In this document: positions 34,346-45,236 of the stretch, one piece after another
Layout of the letters: each line of letters begins with the position of its first letter
How positions within the stretch are numbered: position 1 is the stretch's first letter
NCBI RefSeq assembly: GCF_000003815.2
Contig: NC_049987.1
Coordinates: 14,356,266-14,420,265, forward strand
Source of the DNA: Branchiostoma floridae
Lineage: Eukaryota; Chordata; Leptocardii; Amphioxiformes; Branchiostomatidae
Length of the DNA: 64,000 nucleotides
Reading direction: 5' to 3'
Translations under genes and position numbers: made by a program
The notes under the pieces: model-generated
The model's database searches: none
What the model was told of the DNA's origin: nothing
Seen by the model: the letters and a program-made list of their open reading frames with translations, nothing else

Positions 34346-37160
34346 ATGAGTTCTTCAAACAGCTACATTAGCTCTTTGGAGCCTAATGACCGAACCAGGT
34401 ATTTTGAGAAATTAATGGTAAGTGTCGAAGACGCCGGCGATAGTTCAAACCCGGAAGTGACTGGTTCGGCGGTGACTGGTGACGGTGTACGCCTACCTGA
34501 CCCATACAGTCTGACAGGTGAGGATCATGTGTACATGTGTTTCTAGATTTTGATAAGGTAGATTTTTGTGTCAGATAAAGGTTACAAAAACATGAGTACG
34601 TGTAAATGTGTTTGTTGCTAATCTCTAGAAATTCTGGCTACGTAACGTTATGTTTATTATCATTTGTATGTTATACAGGTTGGAAGGATGATTTGAGCCT
34701 CTGGCCAGATACGGACTATGGGTGCATCTACACCTACCTAATCGAGGCTCCAGGTCCGTTTAACGGAGAAGCCATGAAAGCCTATAAATCCCTGGAGGCG
34801 TACAATCTCTTTATAAGTGGCCATGTGAGGGAGTGCAGGTACCACCCTATTGGAAAAAATGTGAAGGTCTGCTTCCTTAAGGCCAAGGTTGTGCCAGGTG
34901 GGTGTTGGAGTGCATTGGAACAATATTTCTACTTACATGTACCTGTAGTGAGAACTCTTGAAGATGAAGAATGAGATGCGTGATTAGTATTTAACTGTCA
35001 GATACGTTTTTATATTTACTGTATTATCTTTTTTTTCTGTTACATTTGTGTTTCAGGACAGAGAGTAACAGAGACTCCTCACAACCCATGGGTGTGTTTG
35101 ACCAAAAAAGAGGGTTATGTCATGGCAGCTCACTGCACTTGTATGGCAGGGTAGGTAATATAACTGCATTGACCATCATATCCAAAAAGTCACATTTTTA
35201 TCTAACAGTGTTCTCGTCAGATGAGGTCCATGGCAAGAAACAGTTTTAGAAATAATGAAAGTCAAACTAGTACTCACCTGTAAATGTTCCTCCGTATATT
35301 TCCAGGGAGGAGCGACCATGCAGTTTGTATGTGGCAAGATAACTGTCTTAATTTTTTTCCTTGGTTCATGTTCTTGTGCTTGATGGTTTCCAGTTGTATT
35401 TGTACCTGTTGCAAATGCATTTCTTCTTGTTGATGTTCTTGTTGCAGGTTTTACTTGTTGATGTGTTTCGTTTTCTAGGTAATTTGGAGTTATCAACAGT
35501 TCCTGAGAGTGAGTATACTAACACGTATCATCATGTAGATGTAGATAATGCTAAAAGAAATGTGTATATAGTAGAAATATTCAAATATCACAGAGACTTC
35601 CATAATGAGAAGATAAGGCAAATCTTTCATTGTACTGTGAAGCTGGCCAACTTATCCGTTCCTTTTACCATTAACTCTAAAATTGCTCCTGACTATAGTA
35701 CCTATAATGTATACTCATTTTTTGTTATATTTCAATGTAGATTGGGAGAGGTCTGCAGCCATGTGGCTGCACTGCTGTTCGCAGTGGAGGCCTCCAGGTC
35801 TCTTCAGGAAAAACGGACGTCATGCACCAGCAGAAAGGCCGTGTGGAACAAATATTACAAAGATAAGGTCTGTTCATATTTGGGCATTATAATTGAGTAG
35901 AATTTTTTTCAATGTCTACAATTTTTTTGCCTAAGTAGACTGTTATAACTTACATTAATGAATGGATTTCTTTGCTTCTACAAAATCATGTGGCATTTAC
36001 ATGTATCCAATTCACAATATATAGCACTACACTATAGATTTACAGCAATATAGTAGATGTTCCTAGCCTGGAGTCCAGCCTTGTTGTGCTTTAGTCCACT
36101 CCCAACGGTGGCTACCCCGTCAATGCCATGGGGTAGCGACCTTTGGGAGCGAACTAAAGCACAACAAGGTTGGACTGCAGGCTAAGATGTTCCTCTTTGT
36201 AAAGTGTAATATCTGACATGGCCACTGTATAATGCTTTTTCTCACATATATTATTGATAATTCATTTTGTGGATTATTTCTTTCAGGTTGATCCACAAAG
36301 GGCTGAGGACATGGACTTTTCGCACCCTAAACATGGAGTCCAGATCAAGAAGGCGCGCCGGAAGCCGCAGTGTGATGTGCCACCACTCAGTGAAGAAGAG
36401 GCCGCTTCTGCTTTCTCACAACTGAGGAAGCTGTGTCCCACTGCCAGTGCTGCCATTAAAGAGGAGGAGGACACAGACACAGCATCAGAAGATGAGTCAG
36501 ATGTCAACACAGAGACGCTTCCCCCTGTGGTATACAGGTCTTGTCATCCAGCCAAAGTCCCTGTTACTAGTGTTAGTGTAGACAGCATCCTTGAGGATGT
36601 TCGGTGCAACCCCGAGCAAATCACAAACCTCAACAAAGCTACAGTGGGGCAGTCCAAGTCTGCTTTATGGCGTCAGCAACGCAAGGGTCGTGTGACTTCT
36701 ACATCCATGCATGATGTCCTTCATGCATCAAACCCCACCACTGCAGTACGGAAGGTCATGCAATATGACTGCAAGGATTTGAGCCAAGTGAGTTAACTGA
36801 AAACTAGTACAGTGTACACTTGCAGGAAGCCATTTTTCGTAGGTAATTAAGGCACACAAAGAGACAACATTACCCTGTATATTGGAACATGTACCATAAT
36901 AATCCCAGAGCAAGTGTAGCTCTGATCTTTATTTGGATTTAAACAATACCAGGAGTCTAAATATTTCTGCAAAGTGTGACAGTCTAAATGTTCAGTCAAT
37001 GCGAGATAGTGTCATATTAGAGATGTAATTCATTTGTGCTTTCTATGTCAGAAATTCTAAATAGGGAATTTCACTTTCAGGTTCCAGCTATACAATGGGG
37101 GGATGAAACAGGAGGAGGAGGCAAGGCAACAGTACCTGGAAGCTACCTTGTGCATCTGCA
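34346..37160 (+). CDS. SWIM zinc-finger / YqaJ-like nuclease protein of the transposon (partial)
   Basis: Six exons join in phase: 34346-34517, 34679-34897, 35057-35150, 35741-35867, 36287-36787 and 37081 into the gap at 37161. Exons 3 and 4 form a SWIM finger, C-T-C at residues 157-159 and C-S-H at 167-169 (CxC...CxH), a DNA- or protein-binding zinc motif. Exon 5 holds an acidic E-E-E-D-T-D stretch and then W-R-Q-Q-R-K-G-R-V-T-S-T-S, the usual entry to a YqaJ exonuclease domain. Exon 6 contains P-A-I-Q-W-G, but the expected E-x2-A-R-x2-Y segment is in another frame after six G (37097-37102). Catalytic residues would lie in the gap. It may process transposon ends or be a domesticated family member. 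The 3' end is unknown. Confidence 0.7.
36064..36184. mobile_element. 121-bp hAT-type MITE in intron 4 of the SWIM/YqaJ gene
   Basis: Palindromic element beginning TAGCCTGGAGTCCAGCC and ending with its near inverse. Flanked by AGATGTTCC at 36055-36063 and 36185-36193 (8-9 bp duplication). Same length and ends as the element at 54092-54212. Confidence 0.8.
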
Positions 37161-38034
37161 NNNNNNNNNNNNNNNNNNNNNNNNNNNNNNNNNNNNNNNN
37201 NNNNNNNNNNNNNNNNNNNNNNNNNNNNNNNNNNNNNNNNNNNNNNNNNNNNNNNNNNNNNNNNNNNNNNNNNNNNNNNNNNNNNNNNNNNNNNNNNNNN
37301 NNNNNNNNNNNNNNNNNNNNNNNNNNNNNNNNNNNNNNNNNNNNNNNNNNNNNNNNNNNNNNNNNNNNNNNNNNNNNNNNNNNNNNNNNNNNNNNNNNNN
37401 NNNNNNNNNNNNNNNNNNNNNNNNNNNNNNNNNNNNNNNNNNNNNNNNNNNNNNNNNNNNNNNNNNNNNNNNNNNNNNNNNNNNNNNNNNNNNNNNNNNN
37501 NNNNNNNNNNNNNNNNNNNNNNNNNNNNNNNNNNNNNNNNNNNNNNNNNNNNNNNNNNNNNNNNNNNNNNNNNNNNNNNNNNNNNNNNNNNNNNNNNNNN
37601 NNNNNNNNNNNNNNNNNNNNNNNNNNNNNNNNNNNNNNNNNNNNNNNNNNNNNNNNNNNNNNNNNNNNNNNNNNNNNNNNNNNNNNNNNNNNNNNNNNNN
37701 NNNNNNNNNNNNNNNNNNNNNNNNNNNNNNNNNNNNNNNNNNNNNNNNNNNNNNNNNNNNNNNNNNNNNNNNNNNNNNNNNNNNNNNNNNNNNNNNNNNN
37801 NNNNNNNNNNNNNNNNNNNNNNNNNNNNNNNNNNNNNNNNNNNNNNNNNNNNNNNNNNNNNNNNNNNNNNNNNNNNNNNNNNNNNNNNNNNNNNNNNNNN
37901 NNNNNNNNNNNNNNNNNNNNNNNNNNNNNNNNNNNNNNNNNNNNNNNNNNNNNNNNNNNNNNNNNNNNNNNNNNNNNNNNNNNNNNNNNNNNNNNNNNNN
38001 NNNNNNNNNNNNNNNNNNNNNNNNNNNNNNNNNN
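37161..38034. other. assembly gap (874 N) inside the transposon
   Basis: Run of N removing the 3' part of the YqaJ gene and probably most of the THAP gene. The large frames reported across it are artefacts. Confidence 1.
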
Positions 38035-38408
38035 TCCAGTAGGGGCCATCGGGGGGTATTCCCATGTAGATGTAGATGATTTTAAAGGCCATTTTAAAAC
38101 ATTTGTAGATGTCTTCGTCAATCAGTTAAGTGATGTACGTTATACTTCTGGTATACTATATATGTATACGTCCATCCCAGATACTTTACCACTATTTATA
38201 AGTCAGACCCCCCCCTCCCACGTGGACGCGCTGTAAAACTTTGATACATGTAACATTAATATTCACTATCCTTGATATGGCATGAATCAGCGACAAAACT
38301 TACTTAAGCTTTCCGCAGATGTGTAACGAAAAGTACACTATTACATCACGAAAAATGTATTTATGCAAGGGGGACAACAACAAAATATAAAACATATAGA
38401 TCACAAAC

Positions 38409-38619
38409 CTGAGATGAAATGGTCGCTGCACACTCTCTCGTGGCCTCGTGGTGTCCACGCCGCGGTCGGGTTTTTCTTTCCCTGCTCAAAATCTGACCTT
38501 TTTAAGGCTCTAAGCCATGCAGCCCTTCGTCCTGGTTCCGCAGGGATTCTAAAAAACTTCTTTCTACTGCCTTTATCCTTCCGGTTAGTACAATTCAGCG
38601 CACAACAACTGGTCGGCAT
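38409..38619 (-). CDS. THAP-type zinc finger, first exon of a transposase-like gene
   Basis: Starting M-P-T-S-C-C at 38619, the exon encodes 70 residues of a THAP domain: C-x4-C near the N-terminus, F-F-R-I-P, A-W-L, a W-T-P segment and a final C-x2-H (C-S-D-H). It ends at a consensus donor after H-F-I-S (GT at 38408-38407, phase 1). THAP fingers are C2CH DNA-binding domains often found at the N-terminus of P-element, Kolobok and ISL2EU transposases. Later exons would run toward lower coordinates into the gap, convergent with the SWIM/YqaJ gene. An in-frame ATG seven codons upstream is a less conserved alternative start. Confidence 0.75.
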
Positions 38620-38640
38620 GTTTGCGTTTCCCGCGCGCAA

Positions 38641-38683
38641 CTGGTGGGCGAGGAGGGTTCAGCCCGCCCTCCTCGCCCACCAG
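38641..38683. repeat. 17-bp perfect GC-rich hairpin upstream of the THAP start
   Basis: Arms CTGGTGGGCGAGGAGGG (38641-38657) and its exact complement (38667-38683) around a 9-base loop, 22 bp before the THAP start codon. It would fold strongly in a 5' untranslated region. Confidence 0.8.
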
Positions 38684-38685
38684 CA

Positions 38686-38743
38686 GCTTTTTGCCTACCA
38701 TGACGTCACGTGACGTAACCGTGACGTCAGCGCGATCGCTCGT
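38686..38743 (-). repeat. right terminal inverted repeat of the ISL2EU-like element
   Basis: Inverse of the left-end blocks. Between them it carries a CRE cluster. Confidence 0.75.
38701..38729 (-). promoter_or_regulatory. CRE cluster, likely THAP-gene promoter
   Basis: TGACGTCA at 38701-38708 and 38722-38729 with TGACGTAA between them (38711-38718), about 80-110 bp upstream of the THAP start. Binding by CREB/ATF-type factors is inference. Confidence 0.5.
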
Positions 38744-38745
38744 AT

Positions 38746-38945
38746 TCTCGGGAGTCTTTCCGTGGACCGAGTGCACGGTGTGTGTAAGTGTACGATTCTC
38801 GGGAATCTTTTCGTGGACCGAGTGCACGGTGTGTGTAAGTGTATGACGATTCTCGGGAATGTTTCAGTGGACCGAGTACACAGTGTATGTTATATATAGT
38901 GTATGAATGATTCTCGGGAATCCCATGGTGGAACGACTACACACT
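38746..38945 (+). repeat. ~51-bp satellite, right block
   Basis: About four units of TCTCGGGA(A/G)TCTTTCCGTGGAC, increasingly diverged toward 38945. Same orientation as the left block, continuing the unit interrupted at 33960. Confidence 0.88.
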
Positions 38946-39027
38946 TTGAGTTCATTAGAGTAGGATCATTTTATTACAGCAAACTGATACTGATTTCAAC
39001 AAAAACTCGATGGCCTACCGCCTATGG

Positions 39028-40123
39028 GTCTACTTGTGAAATGTGGGTGTACTAGTATTTCTTCCGGGTCGACAACATGTTGAGCAGTTTCCCTCCAAAT
39101 GTCATGCAAGTAACGGGCCCGTTAACGCAAGGAGGTTTCAACCTCCTTGGTTAACGTTACATTCCTCTCCCTATTTTGGTATGTGAACGGTTTTGCCCCG
39201 TATTGACGCCCCGTAAATCATTCCTCAACTTGTTCCTTACTACAATCTGCTGGTCATGATCGTAAAAAGATTATGGTTATGTAAACTGGAGGCGTTAGGC
39301 AGACGTTGGGAGAATAGAATCGTGACCAATATATACGGAACACGGTTCAGTTTGTCGACAGAAGACACTCGGAATTTCATGCTTGTGGTCATGCGGTTTG
39401 CGAACGTTAAAACCATGATTTTCTGCGATGAACTACAAAACCACGAACGATCCAATGAACATAACTCAGGCTCAGAAACAGTTAGAACTATGAGATAGAA
39501 TTCAAAGGGATTTGGTCACTTACCTATCTGGAAAGTTACTGGTAGAAAACCTATTGTCAATTTTCTAGTCCGATGGCGGTCGCACCTGCTCAGTGTTACT
39601 TACTTCCTCGTGATGACGTCAGATCCGGCCCTAGTGGCCCCGGCCGTGTAACAAGGTCAATGACCTCCCAACAAACCACCGATATAATGCATGATGTCAG
39701 TGTAAAATAACGGTTTGCTTGACATTCAGCAAACTATGAATGGGTAATTAAATCTACTAACGTGTTATATATGGAGATTGATTATTTGGTCGTTAGCGCT
39801 TTGCTTCTTCGACAGAGTTCATTCACAAGTGCATTCACTAGGCGCAGGCTGGTAAATGACTGTACACTCAACCAAGCCTCCTTGACTCAACAAAGTTCTT
39901 TATTCCCATCCAGATACACGGACTAGTTTACATGGGTTGACGTTTCGGTGACCGCCTGGCAACTTCTTCGGGTAAATAATGCCATTTAACTCGCTCGAGG
40001 AGGTGCCTCGACCACGTTAAACAGCCTCATTACTCACTTTGGGTACCTACTGGCTGGCAAAACACACCAGATGATTATTAACGGTAACGACTTGTACTAC
40101 TTCACATTGCAGCTAGGTGTCGC
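39028..40123. repeat. dispersed duplicate of 12075-13003 (promoter-like), copy B
   Basis: Colinear with the block upstream of NLR copy A, with a conserved CRE (39614-39621) and a conserved minus-strand splice donor (GT at 39523-39522). It contains extra insertions, including GTTAACGCAAGGAGG-type sequence near 39120. No NLR body follows it. Confidence 0.65.
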
Positions 40124-41750
40124 CGCAGCAAATTTCCGTTTCGTAAACCGCCGTTGCCTTCAAGAAGGGTCGTTGCCAAATTTTAGAACGCTTGTTGCTT
40201 TTCTAACGGGCGATACCATTGCCGAGCGACTAATCTTGAATTCCGAGTGCCGCGGCATGCTCGTGGAATTTTCGTGAATTCTCGGAACTCTTAGTATTGT
40301 GGGTAATCGCATCCCTCGAAGCACATGACTCTGGGCCTGGTTCTCTATCAGCCGCTCAAACCTTTTCTTATTCTACTTCGCTCGGAAATTGCGGAAGAAC
40401 AGATATGTGTTGTGTTGTTTACGTACTGCAAGGGTGGCTGGAATAAGCAATTGACTTTGAGTTATACAGGATAGTGTTCTTTATTCAAAACAGATGTTAG
40501 TTGGGTAGCTGGGTTAGTGCATTATATTTATATATGGGTATCGATATACTGACAATACAACAGTATGCATAAGAAATATAAGAAGTATCACTAGTTGATG
40601 TCCCCTATTTCACTTGATGTCTACTTTGTTATATTGTATACCATTCAGTATCATTATCATCATTGTACTTCCATACATGTATTTTTGCAATTAGCCTTCG
40701 GGCATGAGTTTGCAATAAAGATATCATATTATTATGTTATCAAAAATGTGTTTTATTTCTGAGCCCTTGTATCAAAGTTATTACTTCTTATGTCTACATG
40801 AAGGGTGGATTAGTGTTAGAAGGGGCAAAGTGTCCACAAATTTATTTCTTTTGTTACCAGACTCCATCTGTATGTAAATCCGACACTTCAATCAGGTCGC
40901 TAAAGGTCGCGGTGGTTCGCTCGAATCATTACTGAAGTTTGTTGAAAGTCCCCGCTAAGCTCCGAAAATCTGCGACCGCAACGGTTGATTCGGAAATCTA
41001 CGGTCGGCTTACTTCCGGTAGGCTACCCGGAAGTAAGTGAATTTGGTCGCGGCTTACTTTGACGTTGTTAATAAGCACTAGAAATGTGATAAAATGACGC
41101 AGATAAGTTAGAAATAAGTTGCAAATGTCAATCTGAATGGAGATTTTCAAGTTCAGAACATTTGAAATTTTGGCGCCATATTTCTACATTATGTCCCTTT
41201 AAATTCATCGTTTCCAGTGACCCTACAAAATTGTTTCGTTGGATTTCCAAGTTGCGAAAACTAAAGTGACGTAATTGTTTAAACTAGACGATATCATTTT
41301 ATACAATAGAGAGAAGACTAATCAAACTATACATCTGATTAATGTAGTATCAAACAGCTGTTCTTATGATTTTTACAGATTAATTGTCTTCATGTGTCGC
41401 ATTTGGTTTGGTATATAAGTGCCACACAAAGAAAACTAAATATCTTATCCACATCAAATATAGCTACACCCCTCTTAGAGAAAATGAAACGGCCCGTGCG
41501 CATGTACCGATCACGTGAACACGGAAGTGAAGTGTCCTGTTTGTCTGTTTGTCCATTTTCGTCCGCACAAAAAGTCGACCAAATTTCGCCAAGTCTCCTT
41601 GAGACACTTCCTCCAATACTTCTCTGCCAGCTCTGCACGCCTTCGAAGCTCTGCTGTGAAGCAAACGGCTTTCTCGGGCGCGAAAGAACCACACGAAGAC
41701 GGGACAGCTCCGATATTCTCCAGCCCTGTTTTCCGAGAAATCATTGCAAC
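40124..41750. other. intergenic; retroposon-like tail and 5' region of the next gene
   Basis: Near 40700-40740 TTTGCAATAAAGATATC suggests a LINE/SINE 3' tail or a polyadenylation region. At 41400-41750 open frames overlap on both strands just before a start codon, read here as the 5' untranslated/promoter region of the small gene. Confidence 0.5.
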
Positions 41751-44700
41751 ATGCAGATTCACAAGAACGGGTAAGCCTCCTCTCTCTGTATAGCATTCAG
41801 TTTGAAAAGAGGACAGTTCACTTTGCTCCAGACCTTGTTCTCATACCTCGCTAACGTAAAAAAAAAAAAACACGGGAGGAATGTAGAATTTGTGCACAAT
41901 ATTGCTTGACCTATATAATGTACCCGGCTGATGGTAACGTTAACGTTATATAACGTTATGGCTCTTGTATAATTTATCCATTATTCGAAGCGAAAAAATG
42001 ACGGTAAGAAAACCCAGACCCCTGTGTTTCTGAATAGATTACATGTAGCATGAATATAACGTTGTTTTCTAATAAGGAAAACGTGAAAGAAAGCTGCCTT
42101 TTAAAAGTTCTGCTATATTCTCTCAGTGCCAATGTCAACTTGAGACAATTTTAGACCCTGGCACCGGGAGTGTAGAAAGGATGATGCAAGATCTGCTGGG
42201 TACTGTTGACACAACAACCGCCCCCTCCCTCCCTCAAAAATGCTGATTTGCGAATAAGATAGGATAAGGCCATCTGTTATGGTATCATATGATATATTAC
42301 ATCACATAACGTTACATGTTGCATGGTCTGTTCTTTTGTTGGTAATTGGGGAAAAATATGATGCAACTGTACAAATTATGTATTAATGACCAGCTTCAAG
42401 GCCTTGGCTTGTGTAACGTTAGCATTAGTGCCTCTCAGCTGAATCAACTGAAAAATACAAAACAAATGAAATACTGTTGAAATAACTATGTGTGACACCC
42501 CTACAGAGATAAAGCTCTTCTGAAGTGTGTATATGAGATTATTGTGGTTAACCATTAATCGTTGAGCACATGCATAGATTGGAAAACGGTGTCAGAGATG
42601 TAGACGCAAAATTTAAGGTGCAAAAACAACCTCAGAGAGTTATATAACTTACGTGTCAGGAAAACCAGTTCAACAACCACAGACATTTTGATCTAAGGGA
42701 CTCTCTTAACGTTGTTGTTCACATCTATTGGGAACTACTTTTTTTCAATTCCTACCGAAAAAACAATAGCGGAAGATTTAATTTTGATCAAGTATAAGTG
42801 TCGGGAACAGGCAATGTTGAGTTTTGTTTCATTATTCGTACATTGGCCATCTCAAAAATGTACTGTAGTATGTGGAACCAGAATTTAGGTCAAGAACTAG
42901 TTTGTATCCCAGCCACATGTCATGACATGAGGCTTCCAGGTGAGGGTGCTACCATGAAAATGGGGGTGGGTAGCATTACGGAACTACTGAGTTCAGTATC
43001 TTTAAAGATACACGGCACATTGAGGTTAGCAGATATGAATGTAGTGCATTAGAAACATGCATGTACCGTACGAAATGTCTGTTACCCTCCAAAAAACAAG
43101 CACTGTCTGTGTTGACAGGTTACAAATAGAGATAGATCAGTAGTACTTAATTGGAACATGTGACACTATTTATCTTTGTTATTGCTGAGTTGCCCCAAGG
43201 TCTACCTCCCATATAGGCTCCTGTATTAAAGGGGGGGACACAGGCATGTCTAATGTTGATTTTTAGTTAATGAGGGTTTGCATGTCCCTGTGGCACAAGC
43301 GGTAATGCATTGACCTGAGTTCAATCCTGTCGCTTCTGCTCGGCCATATTGGAAGGGATTGCATTTGTCATTTTAGATGTTGACATAAAGCTGAGTATGA
43401 GGGAGCTTATGCATATCGAGCATCCTGATTCTGAAGGTTTGACATCAACTTCCATTCCATCCATATCAAAACTAACTTCCATGTGCCAATTGGAAGTGCC
43501 CATTCCCCCTTCCCCTTCCTAACTACTACACTAACTATAGATAAAAACTGTTCCCCTGAGTGATACTTTCCTGGGGCATAATTAACAAAATGAGTGTGAA
43601 TAATTCAGACCCAGTCAGACAAGTTGTGTCTGACCCCAGCAGGCATATCTAATCCTAGATCCTATTCAGGAGAAACACACTTTTCAATGCTTCTCAACAA
43701 ATCAGCATTTTCCAACAGACTTCATCTTTTACGCATGTTGAAAATCCCCACAAGTGCCCCACTGTGCAACAGTGCTGGAATCGTAATAAGCTGCTAGAGT
43801 GAAAACATTGCATCAGCTCACTGCCCCCAAGTGTGAGGGGCAGAGGGGTCACCACTACTTTCCATCAACTCGACAAACAGAAAAGAAACATGACGCAAGT
43901 AGAAATCCCCTTAAAAGTAGCCTAAGCAGGCTTGTAATCATTGTGAAATATGAACCTGAGACAAGGGTTTTGTTTTACCCGCAAATTCATTGCTTACTAA
44001 AAGTTGTACAAAAGTAAAATGATAGACATTAGGGAACTGAGTGAGTCCAATGTCCATAAACCAAGCAGTGACCTTGTACTACAGTAGCCTGTAACTCCAC
44101 TTTGCATATAGGACTTTATGCAGGAATGTGGATCTAAGCACACTTGTAGAGTGCAGGGCCAATGCAGAAACATAGAGCAATGTGAATGATGCAACAGGAA
44201 ATGTTGAGGATGGAAAGTAGTTTAAAATACGCAAGCATCTCCAAGGAGATGGGGATAAGGGTTTTACAGCAGTAGCAACACTGTATTACATCTATTGAGA
44301 TAAAGAAAAAGAATTTCAGTTGTCTTTTTACTGAAGGCTTTTAGGGGCAGTAGGTATGGATCAAGAATTGACATTGTTAATGCAATTTTATCCTAGGTTT
44401 TATACCCTTGGTTTGTCTGTTACGTACCCCTCAATGTTTGCTTGTGTGTTCAATTTTTTTCTCTGGGACAGTTTTATATCACTGTCTTTGTGACTATTGA
44501 CCCATGACTCTTGTTTCTAGTGCGGATGCCAGTGTGAACAACCAACAGCACGACATGGACGGTCGCGAGCCCGCGGCTATCCGGCGCTACCAGAACCGCC
44601 AACCTGTCCAGCAGGATCCAACCAGCAAGGTGCGTTGTTGTGGTGAAAAGACTTCTCAATGGTCCATTAAACTTCCACTGTTACAGTACAAAACTTAATG

Positions 44701-45236
44701 CACATGCACTTCAAGGCCAGCAAAAGTAGGATATCTTTTATTTCTTTGAAAGCATAACAATGTGTTTCTAAATATGTTTAACGAGGGAATAAGAAAGTTG
44801 ACCCCTTGCACATTTAGAAATGAAAAGTTTTTTTTTCTTTTCTCATCAGCGAATTTCTCAATGGTTTATTTACCTGACTTTGAAAAGGGAGACATATGCT
44901 GACTTATCACTGTGTCCACATTTGCCAGCAAACACAAAATATCTCCTTTCCATCTTTTCCTCAAAATATCCTTCAGTTTAGTTCAGTATGGGCATTAAAG
45001 TTTAAACAAGCAATAAAATTGCTTCTCTTCCAACAAAAGTATACCAAACTGTAGCTCTGATAATTGAAAAATTCTTTCATACAAATCTTTCTACAATTAT
45101 TTCTATGCAGGATGCAAACACTCCGGTGCAGATACGCAATGGCAGCAGTGGAAAAGAAGAGCCAAAAGAAGACAACGGTGCTTGGGGACCAATTTTCAAG
45201 AATCGGGACCACTTTGTGGAAATGCACATCTGCTAG
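41751..45236 (+). CDS. unrecognised 84-residue protein, three coding exons
   Basis: Exons 41751-41770, 44521-44629 and 45111-45236 join in frame (phases 2 and 0) with good GTAAGC/TTTCTAG, GTGCGT/TATGCAG signals, giving 84 residues from M-Q-I-H-K-N to a C-terminal E-M-H-I-C. The product is hydrophilic, rich in Asn, Gln, Glu and Lys, with a basic R-R-Y-Q-N-R patch and a C-terminal G-A-W-G-P-I-F segment; no signal peptide, membrane helix or known domain is visible. The large first intron (2.75 kb) and conserved splice signals favour a real gene. Upstream in-frame sequence (from 41394) is probably 5' untranslated. I do not recognise the family. Confidence 0.6.
43268..43320 (+). repeat. tRNA-derived SINE fragment
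   Basis: An A-box match TGGCACAAGCGG (about 43281) is followed by a weak B-box-like GAGTTCAATCC. Lies in intron 1 of the small gene. Confidence 0.4.

Larger units (their letters stand above)
33963..38743. mobile_element. ISL2EU-like DNA transposon with SWIM/YqaJ and THAP genes
   Basis: Inverted ends ACGAGCAATCGC (33963-33974) and GCGATCGCTCGT (38732-38743) are flanked by AT (33961-33962, 38744-38745). A second inverted block, TGGTAGGCAAAAAGC, lies at 34018-34032 and 38700-38686. The interrupted satellite unit resumes exactly at the right end. Inside are a plus-strand gene with SWIM and YqaJ-type segments and a minus-strand gene starting with a THAP finger. As I recall, eukaryotic ISL2EU transposons combine a THAP transposase with a YqaJ-nuclease protein and a 2-bp duplication. 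The transposase catalytic region is not seen; it may lie in the 874-bp gap or be lost. Confidence 0.65.

Noticed and set aside
37036-38236. Very long frames across the gap at 37161-38034
   Set aside because: They consist mostly of N and only exist because N breaks no frame.
41394-41774. 126-residue protein ending in the small gene's first exon
   Set aside because: The ending overlaps a good splice donor and the N-terminal part has no protein-like pattern; frames are also open on the other strand.
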